A stretch of 64,000 bases of DNA from Intestinirhabdus alba (GTDB lineage: Bacteria; Pseudomonadota; Gammaproteobacteria; Enterobacterales; Enterobacteriaceae), in contig NZ_WMJZ01000011.1 of assembly GCF_009711095.1 (NCBI RefSeq), positions 1 to 64,000 on the forward strand, read 5' to 3'. Position numbers and translations under genes: made by a program. Shown piece after piece: positions 10,168 through 20,985 of this stretch. The notes under the pieces are model-generated. The model made no database searches. It worked only from the letters and a program-made list of their open reading frames with translations, and had not been told where the DNA came from. Position 1 is the first letter of the stretch; each line of letters starts with the position of its first letter.

Positions 10168-11308
10168 CAGTTTTCTTCTCGTTCATAAAATCCAGCGCCT
10201 CGGGCACCGGAAGATTTGCAGGTTTCGGGGGAGGCTGGCCGCCGGCGAGCCGCCAGCGTTTAAGCTGCCATACCCAGGCCAGCACCTCCGCCACGGCGGC
10301 GTACAGTTGGCCGGGGATCTGTTGTCCAATTTCAGCGTGCCGGTAGAGCGCGCGCGCCAGCGGCGGCGCTTCAAGGGTCGGCACCTTATGTCCGGCGGCG
10401 ATTTCGCGAATGCGCAGCGCCACCCTGCCCGACCCTTTAGCCAGCACCTTCGGCGCGCTCATTTTGTTTTCGTCATACTGTAGCGCCACCGCGTAGTGGG
10501 TCGGGTTGGTGACGATAACGTCGGCTTTCGGCACGTCCGCCATCATCCGACGACTCGCCGCCGCGCGCTGCATCTGGCGAATGCGCCCCTTAACGTGCGG
10601 ATCGCCTTCGCTCTGCTTGAACTCATCGCGGATGTCCTGACGCGACATGCGCAGCTTCTTTATATGGCTGAAAAGCTGAAAGAAGACGTCGAATCCCACC
10701 ATCGGGAGCATCCCCATCACCACCAGCAGGGCGCACAGCCCGATCAGGTCAAGGGCGTTGCCCATGGCTTCCCTCGGCGGCTGCGCCATCAGGCGCATCA
10801 TCTCCGGCCAGCGGCTCCAGAGATAAAAACCCACCACGCTGCCCACCAGCGTCGATTTGAGCACCGCCTTCAGCAGCTCCGCGCCGGTCTGGGCGGAGAA
10901 CATCCGCTTGATGCCCGGCAGCGGGTTAAGCTTAGAGAATTTAGGCTGCAGCGATTTACCGCTGAACAGCAGCCCACCGAGCAGCGTCGGGGCGATCAGC
11001 GCCACCAGCACCACGCCGGTAATCAGCGGCAGCAGCGCCATCATCGCCCCTTTCAGCAGCAGGATTATCTGCCCAAGGATCAGATTCGGATCGTTGACCA
11101 TCCGGTGATCAAAGCGCAGCCCGGCCGATAGCATCCCGGAGAGCCGTCGGGCCAGCGCATCGCCACCAAACCAGATGATGCATACCCCCACCAGCAGGAT
11201 CAGCATGGAGGTCAGCTCTCTGGAGCGGGGGATCTGCCCCTCCTCACGCGCTTTTTCAAGTCGGTGGGGGGTGGGGGCTTCCGTTTTGTCGTCGCTCTCT
11301 TCAGACAC
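10160..11308 (-). CDS. flhB: Flagellar export specificity switch protein FlhB
   Basis: FlhB sits in the export gate and switches secretion from rod/hook to filament substrates. The 382-residue protein has the charged N-terminus (DDKTEAPTPHRLEKAREEGQ), four membrane helices between about residues 30 and 210, and the self-cleavage motif NPTH within NPTHYAVALQYDE near residue 269. It is the first gene of flhBAE. The 200-bp gap to cheZ should hold its FlhDC-dependent class II promoter, but I could not pick out a definite FlhDC box. A Pro-rich tail (GGQPPPKPANLPVPEALDF) ends the protein. Confidence 0.98.
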
Positions 11309-11480
11309 GCAGCAGACTCCGGATACTCAGACGGAGAGAAATGATGCCAGAACGCCGCCCGGACAATGGGGCGAGTAAGCGCTAAAAAGGGCGGGGTTTA
11401 TGGCGTTAAGGAGGCCGCCGGTGCGGATTTGGGCAACTTTTACCCGGCGGTTTACGCTGTATGGCCGTTCGGTCGGGAAA

Positions 11481-11504
11481 CCGCCGCCTTTGGCAAGGCG
11501 GCGG
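11481..11504 (-). terminator. Hairpin after cheZ, probable terminator
   Basis: CCGCCGCC and GGCGGCGG form a strong stem 6 bp after the cheZ stop. There is no clear T-tract (GGTTTCCC follows), so it may slow or protect transcripts rather than fully terminate. Confidence 0.4.
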
Positions 11505-11509
11505 CTGGT

Positions 11510-12160
11510 TCAGAATCCCAGGCTGTCCAGCAGGTCGTCCACCTGATCCTGGCTGGCGACCACGCCGGCCTTCGCGGTGTTCACCTGCGGGCCGTTAAGC
11601 AGGCTGTCGTTTTCGCGCTTCTGCCGCGCCCCCTGCTCCGGCATGTTCTCCAGCAGCACCATCAGCAGCTGACGCTCGATCTCCTGGATCACGTCCATCA
11701 TCCGCTTAATGACCTGACCGGTCAGATCCTGGAAATCCTGCGCCATCATAATGTCGAGCAGCTGGGCGTTGGTGAAGCTGGTGTGCTCCGGCACCTCCCG
11801 AAGGAAGTTCCGCGTATCGGTCACCAGCTCGCGGGCGTCCGCCAGCTCGATGGGGTTTTCAAACCACTCGTCCCAGCGCCCGGAGAGCGCTTTGGCCCCT
11901 TTTTCCATTTCATCCTGGTGCGGCTGTGAAGCCTCCACGCTGTTCAGCGCCCGCTCCGCCGCCTGCGCCGTCATCTGCACCACGTAGTCCAGACGATCCC
12001 GCGCGTCCGGGATCGCCTCCGCCGCTTCGGCGATGGCCTGGTCCAGCCCCAGCTCGCGCAGGCTGTCCCGCAGCATTCGGGTCAGGCTGCCGATGCGCGC
12101 GATAATATCCCCGGCTGAATGTTCATCAGCGGGCTTGATGGATGGTTGCATCATCGTCAT
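11510..12160 (-). CDS. cheZ: CheY-P phosphatase CheZ
   Basis: CheZ removes the phosphoryl group from CheY-P and keeps the chemotactic response fast. The product is nearly identical to E. coli CheZ, including the catalytic region [19 protein letters not shown] that carries the active-site Gln, the long helical hairpin, and the C-terminal CheY-binding peptide ending DDLLDSLGF. Three in-frame ATGs lie together (ATG-ACG-ATG-ATG); the family start MMQPSIKP corresponds to 12154, while the first ATG gives two extra residues. GAGGG precedes them. It is the last gene of tar-cheRBYZ and follows cheY by 4 bp. Confidence 0.98.
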   Translation of the reverse strand: MTMMQPSIKPADEHSAGDIIARIGSLTRMLRDSLRELGLDQAIAEAAEAIPDARDRLDYVVQMTAQAAERALNSVEASQPHQDEMEKGAKALSGRWDEWFENPIELADARELVTDTRNFLREVPEHTSFTNAQLLDIMMAQDFQDLTGQVIKRMMDVIQEIERQLLMVLLENMPEQGARQKRENDSLLNGPQVNTAKAGVVASQDQVDDLLDSLGF

Positions 12161-12164
12161 GCCC

Positions 12165-12554
<390 letters not shown>

Positions 12555-12571
12555 TTAGTATTACTCCTGAT

Positions 12572-13621
12572 TCAAATGCGTATTGCCTGTCCGGCACTGA
12601 TTTTCGCCAGCATCTGCTGGCTTACCTGGCTGAGATCGACCACTTCGTTTACGCCACCCATATTGATGGCCTCACGCGGCATGCCGAACACCACACAACT
12701 TGCTTCATTTTGCGCAATACACCAGGCCCCCGCCTGATGCATGGCCAGCATCCCGGCCGCGCCGTCGTTGCCCATCCCCGTGAGGATCACCCCCACGGCG
12801 TTGCGCCCGGCATATTTCGCTACCGAATGAAACAGCACGTCGACCGACGGCCGGTGCCGGTTAACCGGCGGGCCGTCGTGGATCTTGATCTGATAGTTCG
12901 CCCCGCTGCGCGCCAGCTCCATATGCCTGTCGCCGGGGGCGATATAGGCATGGCCCGGCAATACCCGCTCCCCGTCCTCCGCCTCTTTTACGCTAATCTG
13001 GCAGAGCTTGTTGAGCCGCTCGGCAAAGGAGCGGGTAAAGCCGGGCGGCATATGCTGGGTAATGATCACCGCCGGGCTGGAGAGCGGCAGCGGCTGCAGC
13101 ACGTGGCGAATCGCCTCGGTGCCGCCGGTGGAGGCCCCGATGGCAATCAGCTTTTCGGAGCTGAGCAGCGGCCCGGCCTTCAGCGTCGCCGGGACCGGGG
13201 TAGGCTTATGGGCGCTCACCCTGGCGCGCGACGCGGTGCGCACCTTCTCGGCGATGGTTTCGCTGTAGGCCAGCATCCCTTCGCGAATGCCCAGCTGCGG
13301 CTTGGTGACGAAATCGACCGCCCCCAGCTCCAGCGCCCGCAGGGTGACCTCCGAACCTTTCCCGGTCAGTGATGAGACCATTACCACCGACATCGGGCGC
13401 AGGCGCATCAGCTTCTCAAGAAAGTCCAGTCCGTCCATTCTGGGCATCTCAACGTCGAGCGTTAGCACGTCCGGGTTAAATTTTTTGATTAAATCCCGGG
13501 CGACCAACGGATCGGGCGCGGTCGCGACCATTTCCATATCGCTGTGGCTGTTAATTATCTCCGTCATGATCTGGCGCATCAGCGCCGAATCATCCACCGA
13601 CAACACCCTGATTTTTCTCAT
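12572..13621 (-). CDS. cheB: Chemoreceptor methylesterase/deamidase CheB
   Basis: CheB removes methyl groups from receptor glutamates and deamidates glutamines, for adaptation. The 349-residue protein has a receiver domain (residues 1-125; [11 protein letters not shown], phosphorylation site in [20 protein letters not shown]), a linker, and the C-terminal esterase with its catalytic Ser-His-Asp triad in [17 protein letters not shown] and [10 protein letters not shown]. The ATG overlaps the cheR stop by four bases (ATGA), so translation is coupled. Confidence 0.99.
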   Translation of the reverse strand: MRKIRVLSVDDSALMRQIMTEIINSHSDMEMVATAPDPLVARDLIKKFNPDVLTLDVEMPRMDGLDFLEKLMRLRPMSVVMVSSLTGKGSEVTLRALELGAVDFVTKPQLGIREGMLAYSETIAEKVRTASRARVSAHKPTPVPATLKAGPLLSSEKLIAIGASTGGTEAIRHVLQPLPLSSPAVIITQHMPPGFTRSFAERLNKLCQISVKEAEDGERVLPGHAYIAPGDRHMELARSGANYQIKIHDGPPVNRHRPSVDVLFHSVAKYAGRNAVGVILTGMGNDGAAGMLAMHQAGAWCIAQNEASCVVFGMPREAINMGGVNEVVDLSQVSQQMLAKISAGQAIRI

Positions 13622-14484
13622 GCTTTATCCTTACTTAGCGTATATACCGTCTGTCCGCGGAGGCTAAATTCGCGCACGAGGTTGCTAAAGTTCTCTGAAT
13701 GGCCGGCAAACAAAATGCCATCAGGCCTGAGGAGAGGAACGAAACGACGCAGGATCTCCTGCTGTGTCGTCCTGTCGAAGTAGATCATGACGTTGCGGCA
13801 GAAAATAGCGTCGAACGGCCCCGGCACGTTGTACTGCTTATCCAGCAGATTCACGGAGGAGAACTCCACGTGGCTCGCCAGCTCCTGGCGCACCCGCACC
13901 AGCCCCTCGTGCGGGCCGGTGCCGCGCATGAAGTAGCGCTGTAGCTGTTGCTGCGACAACGTTTTCAGCTCATCAAGGCGGTAAATTCCGCTGCGGGCCT
14001 TCTCCAGCACTTCGGTATCGATATCGCTGGCGAAAACCTTCCAGCGGCCCGGTGCCAGGCCGAGCGTATCGGCAAGGGTAATGGCGATGCTGTAAGGCTC
14101 CTCCCCGGTTGAGGCGGCCGCGCTCCAGACGCGGTACTCGCCGCCGCGTCGCCGGGCGTGATCCGCCAGCACCGGAAAGTGGTGAGCCTCGCGAAAGAAC
14201 GCGGTCAGGTTGGTGGTCAGGGCGTTGATAAACGCCTGCCATTCCGCGCTGTTCGGGTTGGCTTCCAGCATACCGAGGTAGCGGCCAAAGTCGTCCAGCT
14301 CCAGGGTGCGCAGGCGGCGAACCAGGCGGTTATACACCATGTCCCGCTTGTGGTCCGCCAGCACAAGCCCTGCACGCTGGTAGATGAGCTGACAAATTCG
14401 ACGAAAATGCGCGTCGGACAGCGCAAGGCGCTGGGTCATCTGGATTAGTAATGACGTTTGCCCATCGGGCAGAGTTGATGTCAT
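13618..14484 (-). CDS. cheR: Chemoreceptor methyltransferase CheR
   Basis: CheR methylates receptor glutamates with S-adenosylmethionine. The 288-residue product has the N-terminal helical domain ([20 protein letters not shown]) and the SAM-binding domain ([33 protein letters not shown]). The beta-subdomain that docks on the receptor tail pentapeptide is present. It lies 95 bp downstream of tar; the gap contains a GACGCCGC/GCGGCGTC palindrome at 14517-14537. E. coli has a second receptor gene, tap, at this position; here there is none. Confidence 0.99.
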   Translation of the reverse strand: MTSTLPDGQTSLLIQMTQRLALSDAHFRRICQLIYQRAGLVLADHKRDMVYNRLVRRLRTLELDDFGRYLGMLEANPNSAEWQAFINALTTNLTAFFREAHHFPVLADHARRRGGEYRVWSAAASTGEEPYSIAITLADTLGLAPGRWKVFASDIDTEVLEKARSGIYRLDELKTLSQQQLQRYFMRGTGPHEGLVRVRQELASHVEFSSVNLLDKQYNVPGPFDAIFCRNVMIYFDRTTQQEILRRFVPLLRPDGILFAGHSENFSNLVREFSLRGQTVYTLSKDKA

Positions 14485-14579
14485 AGCGCTTTCTTTATTC
14501 CATTCAGGGTATAACCGACGCCGCCCCTTGCGGCGTCGACAGGTGTGTTATTCCAGTCCATTGTGTTTTAAACGCGCCA

Positions 14580-16247
14580 TCAGAAGCTTTCCCAATCCTC
14601 CTCCCGCGCGGCGCTTTGCGGTGCCGGCTGCGGCTTTACCGTCCGCTGGCGTGAAGCCAGCGGCGCTGCCGATTGCGGCGCGGCTGCCTGCGGTGGTGAA
14701 ACCAGGCGGAACGCCGATACCGCCATGGTCAGGCGGCTGGCCTGCTCCTCCAGCGCGGCGGCGGCGGCGGCCGACTCCTGCACCAGCGAAGCGTTCTGTT
14801 GAGTGACGCGATCCATCTCCGAAACCGCCAGCGCCACCTGGTCAATACCGCGGCTCTGCTCATCGGAGGCGGAGGCGATCTCGCCCATAATGTCGGTGAC
14901 GCGGGTCACCGCGTTGACGATATCCGTCATCGTCTCCCCGGCGCTCTCCACCTGCGAGGAGCCGGTGTCGACGCGGGCGACGGAGTCTTCAATTAAGGTT
15001 TTGATCTCTTTTGCCGCCTGGGCGCTGCGGCTTGCCAGATTGCGCACCTCGCCAGCCACCACGGCGAACCCACGCCCCTGCTCTCCGGCGCGCGCCGCTT
15101 CAACCGCCGCGTTCAGCGCCAGGATATTGGTCTGGAAGGCGATGCCGTCGATGACGCTGGTGATGTCGGCGATTTTTTTGGAGCTGTCGGCAATTTCATG
15201 CATGGTTTTCACCACCCCGTCGACCACCTCGCCGCCGTGGCGGGCGGTATCGGAGGCGCTCTGCGCCAGCTGCGAGGCCTGCCGCGCGTTATCGGCGTTC
15301 TGCTTCACGGTGGCGGTCAGCTGTTCCATGCTGGCGGCGGTCTCTTCAAGAGCCGACGCCTGCTGCTCGGTGCGGGAGGAGAGATCGGTGTTGCCGGCGG
15401 CGATTTCGCTGGTGCCGGCGTAGATGGCGTCTGAGCCTTCCCGCACCTGGGTGACGGTTTCAATCAGCGAGCGCTGCATATGGGACACGCTGAACGCCAG
15501 CTCGCCAATTTCATTGCGTCCGGTAATGTTCAGCGAGTTGGTCAGGTTGCCGCCGGCAATCTCCCGGATATGCGCAATGACGCGCGACAGGGGGTTAAGC
15601 AGGGCTTTGCGTAGCCCAAACCAGACCACCAGCAGCACCGTCACCAGCACCACGACCAGCACGCCCAGCAGCCACTCGGCGAAATGGTAATCCTCCACGC
15701 TTTCGTCAAACGCCTGGCGATACAGTTTTTCGCTCATGTCGGCGTAGTGGTTTAAGGCTTCGCTGAGGGCATCCTGCATTTTCTGGGTTGGCTGGGCGAA
15801 AAAGGCGTCCATATTGCCTTTATCCAGGAACTGGATCAGCTCGGCCAGCGCCGCATGGTACAGCCGATATGTCTCCTTCACCCTGGCGTTGCCCTCCGCC
15901 ATCTCCGGCTGTGGGGTGTGCGTATTAAAAATGGCGTAGTGGCGCGCCGCCTGATCCAGCGTCTTTTTCGCCTGGTTCAGCAGGTCGTCCTTCGCGCTGC
16001 TCTGCTTGTTGGTCGTATCCATCATCATCCGTGCCGATGAACGACTCAGGTTGACGCGCGTCTGCAGCATCATTTCCCACATTAATATCAGCTCGCTCTG
16101 CTGCTGACGTATTTCGCTGGCCGAAATAAAGATGTTCTGGTTTTTATGAAGCGAAGAGAATAACAGCCCGCCGGAAATCAGCTGCATCAGGGCAAAAGTT
16201 CCAAGCACTATCATCAGCAGAGTGACGACACGGATACGATTAAACAT
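14580..16247 (-). CDS. tar: Methyl-accepting chemotaxis protein Tar (aspartate receptor)
   Basis: The 555-residue receptor follows E. coli Tar from the first residues ([16 protein letters not shown]). It has two membrane helices (about 7-30 and 190-212), a periplasmic four-helix sensor, a HAMP domain and the cytoplasmic signalling hairpin with the tip sequence [20 protein letters not shown]. The aspartate-contact residues Arg64, Arg69 and Arg73 ([12 protein letters not shown]) and the Thr in FFAQPTQ are conserved, so aspartate sensing is likely. The C-terminal pentapeptide that tethers CheR and CheB is DWESF instead of NWETF, after a Pro/Gln/Ala-rich linker. It is the first gene of tar-cheRBYZ and is read from a consensus sigma-28 promoter. 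Confidence 0.96.
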   Translation of the reverse strand: MFNRIRVVTLLMIVLGTFALMQLISGGLLFSSLHKNQNIFISASEIRQQQSELILMWEMMLQTRVNLSRSSARMMMDTTNKQSSAKDDLLNQAKKTLDQAARHYAIFNTHTPQPEMAEGNARVKETYRLYHAALAELIQFLDKGNMDAFFAQPTQKMQDALSEALNHYADMSEKLYRQAFDESVEDYHFAEWLLGVLVVVLVTVLLVVWFGLRKALLNPLSRVIAHIREIAGGNLTNSLNITGRNEIGELAFSVSHMQRSLIETVTQVREGSDAIYAGTSEIAAGNTDLSSRTEQQASALEETAASMEQLTATVKQNADNARQASQLAQSASDTARHGGEVVDGVVKTMHEIADSSKKIADITSVIDGIAFQTNILALNAAVEAARAGEQGRGFAVVAGEVRNLASRSAQAAKEIKTLIEDSVARVDTGSSQVESAGETMTDIVNAVTRVTDIMGEIASASDEQSRGIDQVALAVSEMDRVTQQNASLVQESAAAAAALEEQASRLTMAVSAFRLVSPPQAAAPQSAAPLASRQRTVKPQPAPQSAAREEDWESF

Positions 16248-16278
16248 AGGGCACCTTTCTGAAAACGAATTATTCAGC

Positions 16279-16305
16279 TTATCGGCACGCGGAGGAAAAA
16301 CTTTA
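16279..16305 (-). promoter_or_regulatory. Consensus sigma-28 (FliA) promoter of tar
   Basis: On the reverse strand TAAAGTTT (16298-16305), exactly 11 bases, and GCCGATAA (16279-16286) match the flagellar sigma-28 consensus at every position. The start codon of tar lies 32 bp further on. The stop codon of the pilus tip gene is only 23 bp upstream of the -35 box. Confidence 0.93.
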
Positions 16306-16327
16306 CATTTGAGAAAGGGAAAATTAT

Positions 16328-17293
16328 TCAGAATGCGATATCGACCACCAGCGTGTCGCTATAGGTGCCGGCAGGCGGGGTGGTCTGACCCGCAAGGATC
16401 CTTGCGGTATAGTCGTAGCCGCGCTGCAGGCCGTCGCCGCTGACCGTCGACGAGGCGCTGCTGGCCCAGCGCTCCGTGCCGACGCTTCCCCAGCGGCTGG
16501 TGCCGCTGCCTTTGTAGATCTCATAGCTCAGCCGGGCGCTGCCGTTCGCCATATTTCTGACGCTGCCGCTGGCGTAGCTACCGTTGTTGATCCCCACGGT
16601 ATAGGCGCTGCCTTTGGTGCAGGTGATGGTGACCGTCTGCGAGATTGCCGGAAAACTTTTTGCCAGCGGCGCGCTGCCGAAATTGACGTTCGGCGCGGCG
16701 AGAGTAATACAGTCGTTGGTGACCGTCAGGGTCAGCTGCAGGGTCGTCGCCAGCGTGCCGGTCTGGGGGGTGAGGCACACCCCCAGTCCCCCAATCTGGC
16801 AGACGTTGTAATAGAGGCTGAAGTTAAGCGTGACCTGATACGGCCCGGCGCTAACGTTCTGGCCGCTGACGGTGCGAAACCAGAGCGGCAGGGTAAACCG
16901 CGAGGAGCCAGGCAGCGCTAACAGCGCGCTGCCGCTCCAGGTATAGCTGCCGTTGACGGCAATTTCGCTGTTGTTCAGGCAGTTGGCCTGCCCGCATACC
17001 CGCACGGGAATGACGTCCGTCACCGCGGGATTGTCGGTTCGCTTCAGCGCCGCGCGTCCGCTGGCGGTGACCGTCGCGCCGGTCAGGGTGAGGGTAATGG
17101 TATCGTTGTTGAGCAGGCCAAGCACCACGTCACACTGCACCAGCAGGCTGGCGCTGGTAGCCTGTTCGCCGCCGCTGACCGAAAACGATGAAACGCTGCC
17201 GAAGGCCGCGCTGGCCGCTGACGTGCTGCAGGCGGCCCACGCGCCGGGCGTCAGCAGCAGCAGCGCCCACACCCACAGCACCCGGCGAACCAT
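16328..17293 (-). CDS. Csu-type two-domain pilus tip adhesin (spore coat U domains)
   Basis: The 321-residue secreted protein has a signal peptide ([13 protein letters not shown]) and two domains of the spore-coat-U/archaic pilin type: an N-terminal one (about 22-165) and a C-terminal pilin-like one starting [20 protein letters not shown] near 190. The latter ends with the donor-strand-type [12 protein letters not shown]. This architecture and the last-gene position match CsuE, the tip adhesin of Acinetobacter Csu pili, whose N-domain loops bind hydrophobic surfaces. Paired Cys residues ([15 protein letters not shown]) suggest disulfides. Its ATG overlaps the usher stop by one base. Surface attachment is inferred from family and position. 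Confidence 0.82.
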   Translation of the reverse strand: MVRRVLWVWALLLLTPGAWAACSTSAASAAFGSVSSFSVSGGEQATSASLLVQCDVVLGLLNNDTITLTLTGATVTASGRAALKRTDNPAVTDVIPVRVCGQANCLNNSEIAVNGSYTWSGSALLALPGSSRFTLPLWFRTVSGQNVSAGPYQVTLNFSLYYNVCQIGGLGVCLTPQTGTLATTLQLTLTVTNDCITLAAPNVNFGSAPLAKSFPAISQTVTITCTKGSAYTVGINNGSYASGSVRNMANGSARLSYEIYKGSGTSRWGSVGTERWASSASSTVSGDGLQRGYDYTARILAGQTTPPAGTYSDTLVVDIAF

Positions 17294-19680
17294 CAGCCGC
17301 CGCTCCGACAGGTGAAAGGTCCCAGGGTCTGCAGCCGGTGCTGCGGATTGGCGGGAAGCGTAAAGCTCGTCCGGCAGCGCCTGCCGTCCGGGGTAGTGGC
17401 CTGCAGCGGATTGACCTCAGCAAGCTCCTCCAGCCAGACAATGCCGTCATAGCCCACCACCGCAGGCGGATGCTGCGCCCGGCTCACCTGGCTGGCAACC
17501 GGCAGCGGCCTGCCGTTTTCATCATGCAGAATAACGCTGGCGACCCGCGCCTGGGTCATCGGGAAATCCACCAGGTAGCCGCTCTGCCGGCGCAGGGCTA
17601 CCCGCCGTTCGCTCTCCTTCAGCCGGGTATCGGCGGGCAGATTAAGCGTATTAATGCTGTAGCTGGCCGGGTAGTAGGCCGACACGCCGCTGATGAGCAG
17701 ATAGCCCTGGGCGTTGGTTTTGCCGACCGGCTGATTTTCATAGTTCACCGGCACGCCGGGGTGGCCGCCGGTGCTGACCACCGCGAAGGCGTCGTTAATT
17801 TTATTGGCGGTGAACAGCTGGCCGTCCATCAGCACCAGCGCGCCCATCGCCTCTCCCCACCAGGTCATGGCGTCGCTTTCGCCGTAGCCGCCGCCCTGCA
17901 GCTCCACGCTGCCGTTACGCCAGCCCAGAGTGCCCTGCTGATAGCTACGCGCCTGCGACTGGCGCGCCCACGCCAGATCCCAGCGAAAGCCGCCGTCGCT
18001 CGGCATCGCGTGGCTGTAGTTGATACGCTGAGTCTGCCCGGCATCGGGCGTGCGCTCGATGCTGACGGCCGCGCTATCGCGCTCCCCCAGCGGGATCTGC
18101 AGCGACATCGCCAGGGTCCAGTCGCCCTGCGCGTCGTCGCGGCTGGCGGCAAGATAGATACTGGAACCGCCCCACAGGCCGCGGCTCCAGGAGAGGTTCA
18201 GCAGCCCGGTTTTTTGCGCATCGAAGCTGCGGATATCAATCCACGCAGCGCCGATATTTCCCAGCGTCCCCATCGAAAAGGAGAGCGAGTAGCGATCGCT
18301 GCGCTGGCTCAGGGAGACCAGCGGCGGGTCCCGCTGGTCGACGGACGTTGTCTGGTCATAGAGCGCCAGGTTGCCGAACCCGCGCTCCCGGCGGCTGTGC
18401 TGGGTGGCGAGGCTGTAAGCCGTCGTACTGTACTGATAGCCCCAGTCGAGCTGGTGACCGCCCTCTCCCCGCATCCGGCTCTCCGTCCAGGCACCGTTGA
18501 CCACGCCGAAGCGGCCAAGCTTCACCAGCGCCCCGCCCCCGCCCAGCGCCAGCGACGCCGCCCCTTCGCCGTGGGCTTCCAGAGTCAGAGCCTCCGTCAC
18601 CCCGTGACGCCAGGTGGCGCTGCCGACCATCGGGCCGTAGTCGACGTTATCGATCCCGTAGTTGCGCCGCAGCGCGCCGAGCGTGACGGCACCGTCGCTG
18701 ATGCCGGGCCTGAGCAGGCTGCTGGCGACGTAGAACGGCAGCGTGGTGCTCACCTGCCTGCCGAGCGCGTCACGGGTGACCAGCACCGCCTCTCCGGCAC
18801 CGTTGATCCACGGCAGATTGGTCAGGGTAAAAGGGCCGGGCTGCAGGCTGGTCGACCCGGTGCGGTAGCCGTTAATAAACAGATCCACCGCCGTTGGCAC
18901 CGCCGCTTCGCCGGAGAAGGTCGGCAGCGGCCAGGTGACCAGATCCGGGCGCAGTGAAAAATCCCGCCCCCAGGAGAGACCGCCAACCCGCACGCTGGTG
19001 CTCCAGCTCAGGGCGTCGCTGATAACATCCCCCACCTGCCAGCGGGTGGCGTCCTCTTCGTGCGTGGCGGTAAACACGGTGTCATAGCGGACGTAGCCCG
19101 CCTGCCGATCGTCATCGCCGCTCAGGCTGCGGCGAAAGTAGCCGTTGCTGGAAAGCGTGCCGGGATCGCTGAAAAATCGCAGCTCGTGCCAGAGCGAAGC
19201 CTGCACGTCGCCGTCGTCGTCCCGGCGGGTATAGAAATCGTAGTTGAGCAGCGCGCCGCTGCCGTGGCGGGCCCCCTCCGGCGGCGTCTCGTCGTTAAAC
19301 GTCACCCTCCGTTCGGGCAGCCAGTCGCGCGGGGTGGAGAGCAAAAGACGCTGGCCGCTGCTGTCATAGTCGGCTTTAACCTGCGCCAGCTGCGAGACGT
19401 TGACCTCTCCCGCCGGGAGATGCTCCGCCGGAATGCCCGCGCGCTGCAGATCGCCGCTGGCGACATAGAACGCATTGTCGCGGCGGATGACCGGCACCAC
19501 CAGCCCGGTGTCGTAGTGGTTGATGGTCAGCGTCAGGTGGAACACCGCCTGCTCGCCGATGACGCGGGCGTCGGGCGGCGGCGGCAGCGTATCGTCGCCG
19601 GGCATGGCGCGGCACAGGCTGGCGCAGGAGAGCAGCAGGCTCATCACGATGCCGCTCAGCGGGCGGGACCGGACAACCAT
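17293..19680 (-). CDS. Archaic chaperone-usher pathway outer-membrane usher (CsuD type)
   Basis: The 795-residue product has a signal peptide (SGIVMSLLLSCASLCRA) and the layout of an usher: N-terminal chaperone-docking domain (about 30-130), a 24-strand barrel with a plug (DLFINGYRTGSTSLQPGPFT, then PWINGAGEAVLVTRDALGRQ) and C-terminal domains with the YDGIVWLEEL segment and a final Cys pair (RRCRTSF; FTCRSGG). It secretes and orders the pilins across the outer membrane. Its ATG overlaps the chaperone gene by 25 bp and its stop overlaps the tip gene, so it is tightly coupled in the operon. Confidence 0.88.
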   Translation of the reverse strand: MVVRSRPLSGIVMSLLLSCASLCRAMPGDDTLPPPPDARVIGEQAVFHLTLTINHYDTGLVVPVIRRDNAFYVASGDLQRAGIPAEHLPAGEVNVSQLAQVKADYDSSGQRLLLSTPRDWLPERRVTFNDETPPEGARHGSGALLNYDFYTRRDDDGDVQASLWHELRFFSDPGTLSSNGYFRRSLSGDDDRQAGYVRYDTVFTATHEEDATRWQVGDVISDALSWSTSVRVGGLSWGRDFSLRPDLVTWPLPTFSGEAAVPTAVDLFINGYRTGSTSLQPGPFTLTNLPWINGAGEAVLVTRDALGRQVSTTLPFYVASSLLRPGISDGAVTLGALRRNYGIDNVDYGPMVGSATWRHGVTEALTLEAHGEGAASLALGGGGALVKLGRFGVVNGAWTESRMRGEGGHQLDWGYQYSTTAYSLATQHSRRERGFGNLALYDQTTSVDQRDPPLVSLSQRSDRYSLSFSMGTLGNIGAAWIDIRSFDAQKTGLLNLSWSRGLWGGSSIYLAASRDDAQGDWTLAMSLQIPLGERDSAAVSIERTPDAGQTQRINYSHAMPSDGGFRWDLAWARQSQARSYQQGTLGWRNGSVELQGGGYGESDAMTWWGEAMGALVLMDGQLFTANKINDAFAVVSTGGHPGVPVNYENQPVGKTNAQGYLLISGVSAYYPASYSINTLNLPADTRLKESERRVALRRQSGYLVDFPMTQARVASVILHDENGRPLPVASQVSRAQHPPAVVGYDGIVWLEELAEVNPLQATTPDGRRCRTSFTLPANPQHRLQTLGPFTCRSGG

Positions 19681-20414
19681 TTGCCGTCCTGGGTATTAAT
19701 TGCCGCGGTGATACCGTCAGGCTGCGTGACGCCGGCTGGCAGCGGCCAGCGGCGATAGCTTCCGGGCAGCACGTAGCCAAGCAGCCCTTCCGCCATCGAA
19801 TGCTGCGCCCCGCCCTGCCGTAGCGACACATTGCTCAGGCGTACGTGCACTTTGCCCCCGTTGCGCACCTCCAGCTGCGGCACGCCCTCCGCCCGCACCA
19901 CCCGCCAGCGCAGCTGCGACACGTCCGCCCTGGCGGGATGCTCCCCCGCCGGCCACGTCGGGATCCCCTCGCCATAGGCGAACAGCGGCAGAGAGTAGCG
20001 CATCTGCACCTTCAGCCCCATCTGCGGCGCGGCCCCGTCCTCCGGACGGGGAATTTCATCGACGACAATCCGCCAGGCCTGCTCCGTTCCGGCGGGAATG
20101 GCGCTCTGCTTAATAAGCCGGATAAGCTGTTTGCTGCCTTTTTCAATGCGTACAATCGGCGGGCTGGCCACCACCTCCTGCTGGTTCTGGTAGCGCTCGA
20201 AACCCTCCTCCTGCCGCCAGCGCACAATGCGCACCTGCATGGTGACCGCCTCGTTCCCCTGATTTTGCAGCCACAGCTCGCCGGCGCGGCTGTCGGCCGC
20301 CAGCCAGGGATCGATAGGCCACAGCAGAATGGTTGCCGCGCCGTGCGCTCCCTGGACAAACAGCGCCCCGCTCAGGGCCAATATCGCTCCCCACGTTGTT
20401 CTCTTACTCTTCAT
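19656..20414 (-). CDS. Periplasmic pilus chaperone (CsuC type)
   Basis: This PapD-like chaperone has 252 residues, with a signal peptide ending near GAHGA, an Ig-like first domain (ATILLWPIDPWLAADSRAGE...LWLQNQGNEAVTMQVRIVRW) and the edge-strand region with KGSKQLIRLIKQS near residue 95, followed by a second domain. The WRxEEG segment and the ILLWP start are typical of the archaic (sigma) rather than the classical FGS/FGL group. It would fold and carry pilins to the usher. It lies 16 bp downstream of the minor pilin gene. Confidence 0.87.
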   Translation of the reverse strand: MKSKRTTWGAILALSGALFVQGAHGAATILLWPIDPWLAADSRAGELWLQNQGNEAVTMQVRIVRWRQEEGFERYQNQQEVVASPPIVRIEKGSKQLIRLIKQSAIPAGTEQAWRIVVDEIPRPEDGAAPQMGLKVQMRYSLPLFAYGEGIPTWPAGEHPARADVSQLRWRVVRAEGVPQLEVRNGGKVHVRLSNVSLRQGGAQHSMAEGLLGYVLPGSYRRWPLPAGVTQPDGITAAINTQDGKWLSGPAR

Positions 20415-20430
20415 TGCCCTTCTCCCTTTG

Positions 20431-20973
20431 CTACCATGACAGGGTCACGGTAAGCCTGTCGGTATAATTTCCCGCCGGACTGAGGCCGGTCAGGGTGGCG
20501 ACACCGAAGATCGGCAGCGCAATAGCGTTGCTATCGCCGATGCTCACCGACACCGGTTGGTTAATGCCGATCTCACTGTTCGCCGCCAGCGAGGCGGCGC
20601 TGTAGAGCCGATAGGGCACCCGCTCGCTGCCGCCGGTACGCTGCATATTGCGCTGGGTGGCGTAATAGCTCCCGCCGTCAATGCTCATGCTGAGCGCCAC
20701 GCCGGGCGTACAGGCGAGCGACAGGGAGGCATTGGGCACAAAGCTGGCGCTGACCTGGCGGCTGTCAGCACCGCTGAAGCTGCCGAAATTGAGCGTCCCC
20801 AGCGCGCCGCCGCTGCCGGTGGTGACTAAACACCCCGGCGTGACGATGGCGCTCAGTTGAAACGACTGGCTGGTCACCGCCAGCGCCGGCAGCGCCATCA
20901 GCCCCAGCGCGCCTGAAAAAAGGCGTAGCCGCGCCCCACCTCCGCGCAGGAGGCCCGTCAAAAAGCGGCTCAT
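20431..20973 (-). CDS. Csu-type minor pilin (spore coat U domain)
   Basis: The 180-residue secreted protein has a long signal region (GALGLMALPALAV) and a spore-coat-U domain: FQLSAIVTPGCLVTT at the start, LGTLNFGSFSGADSRQV, a central RVPYRLYSAA, and the terminal GNYTDRLTVTLSW, which looks like the C-terminal strand of archaic pilins. It resembles CsuA or CsuB and would be an adaptor or minor subunit. It is 12 bp downstream of the major pilin gene. Acinetobacter Csu operons have two such minor genes; here there is one. Confidence 0.82.
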   Translation of the reverse strand: MSRFLTGLLRGGGARLRLFSGALGLMALPALAVTSQSFQLSAIVTPGCLVTTGSGGALGTLNFGSFSGADSRQVSASFVPNASLSLACTPGVALSMSIDGGSYYATQRNMQRTGGSERVPYRLYSAASLAANSEIGINQPVSVSIGDSNAIALPIFGVATLTGLSPAGNYTDRLTVTLSW

Positions 20974-20985
20974 TGGGGTTGACCG

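Noticed and set aside
17188-18957. 589-codon frame opposite the usher gene
   Set aside because: Antisense frame in a GC-rich gene; no signal peptide or domain, and the usher on the other strand is clear.
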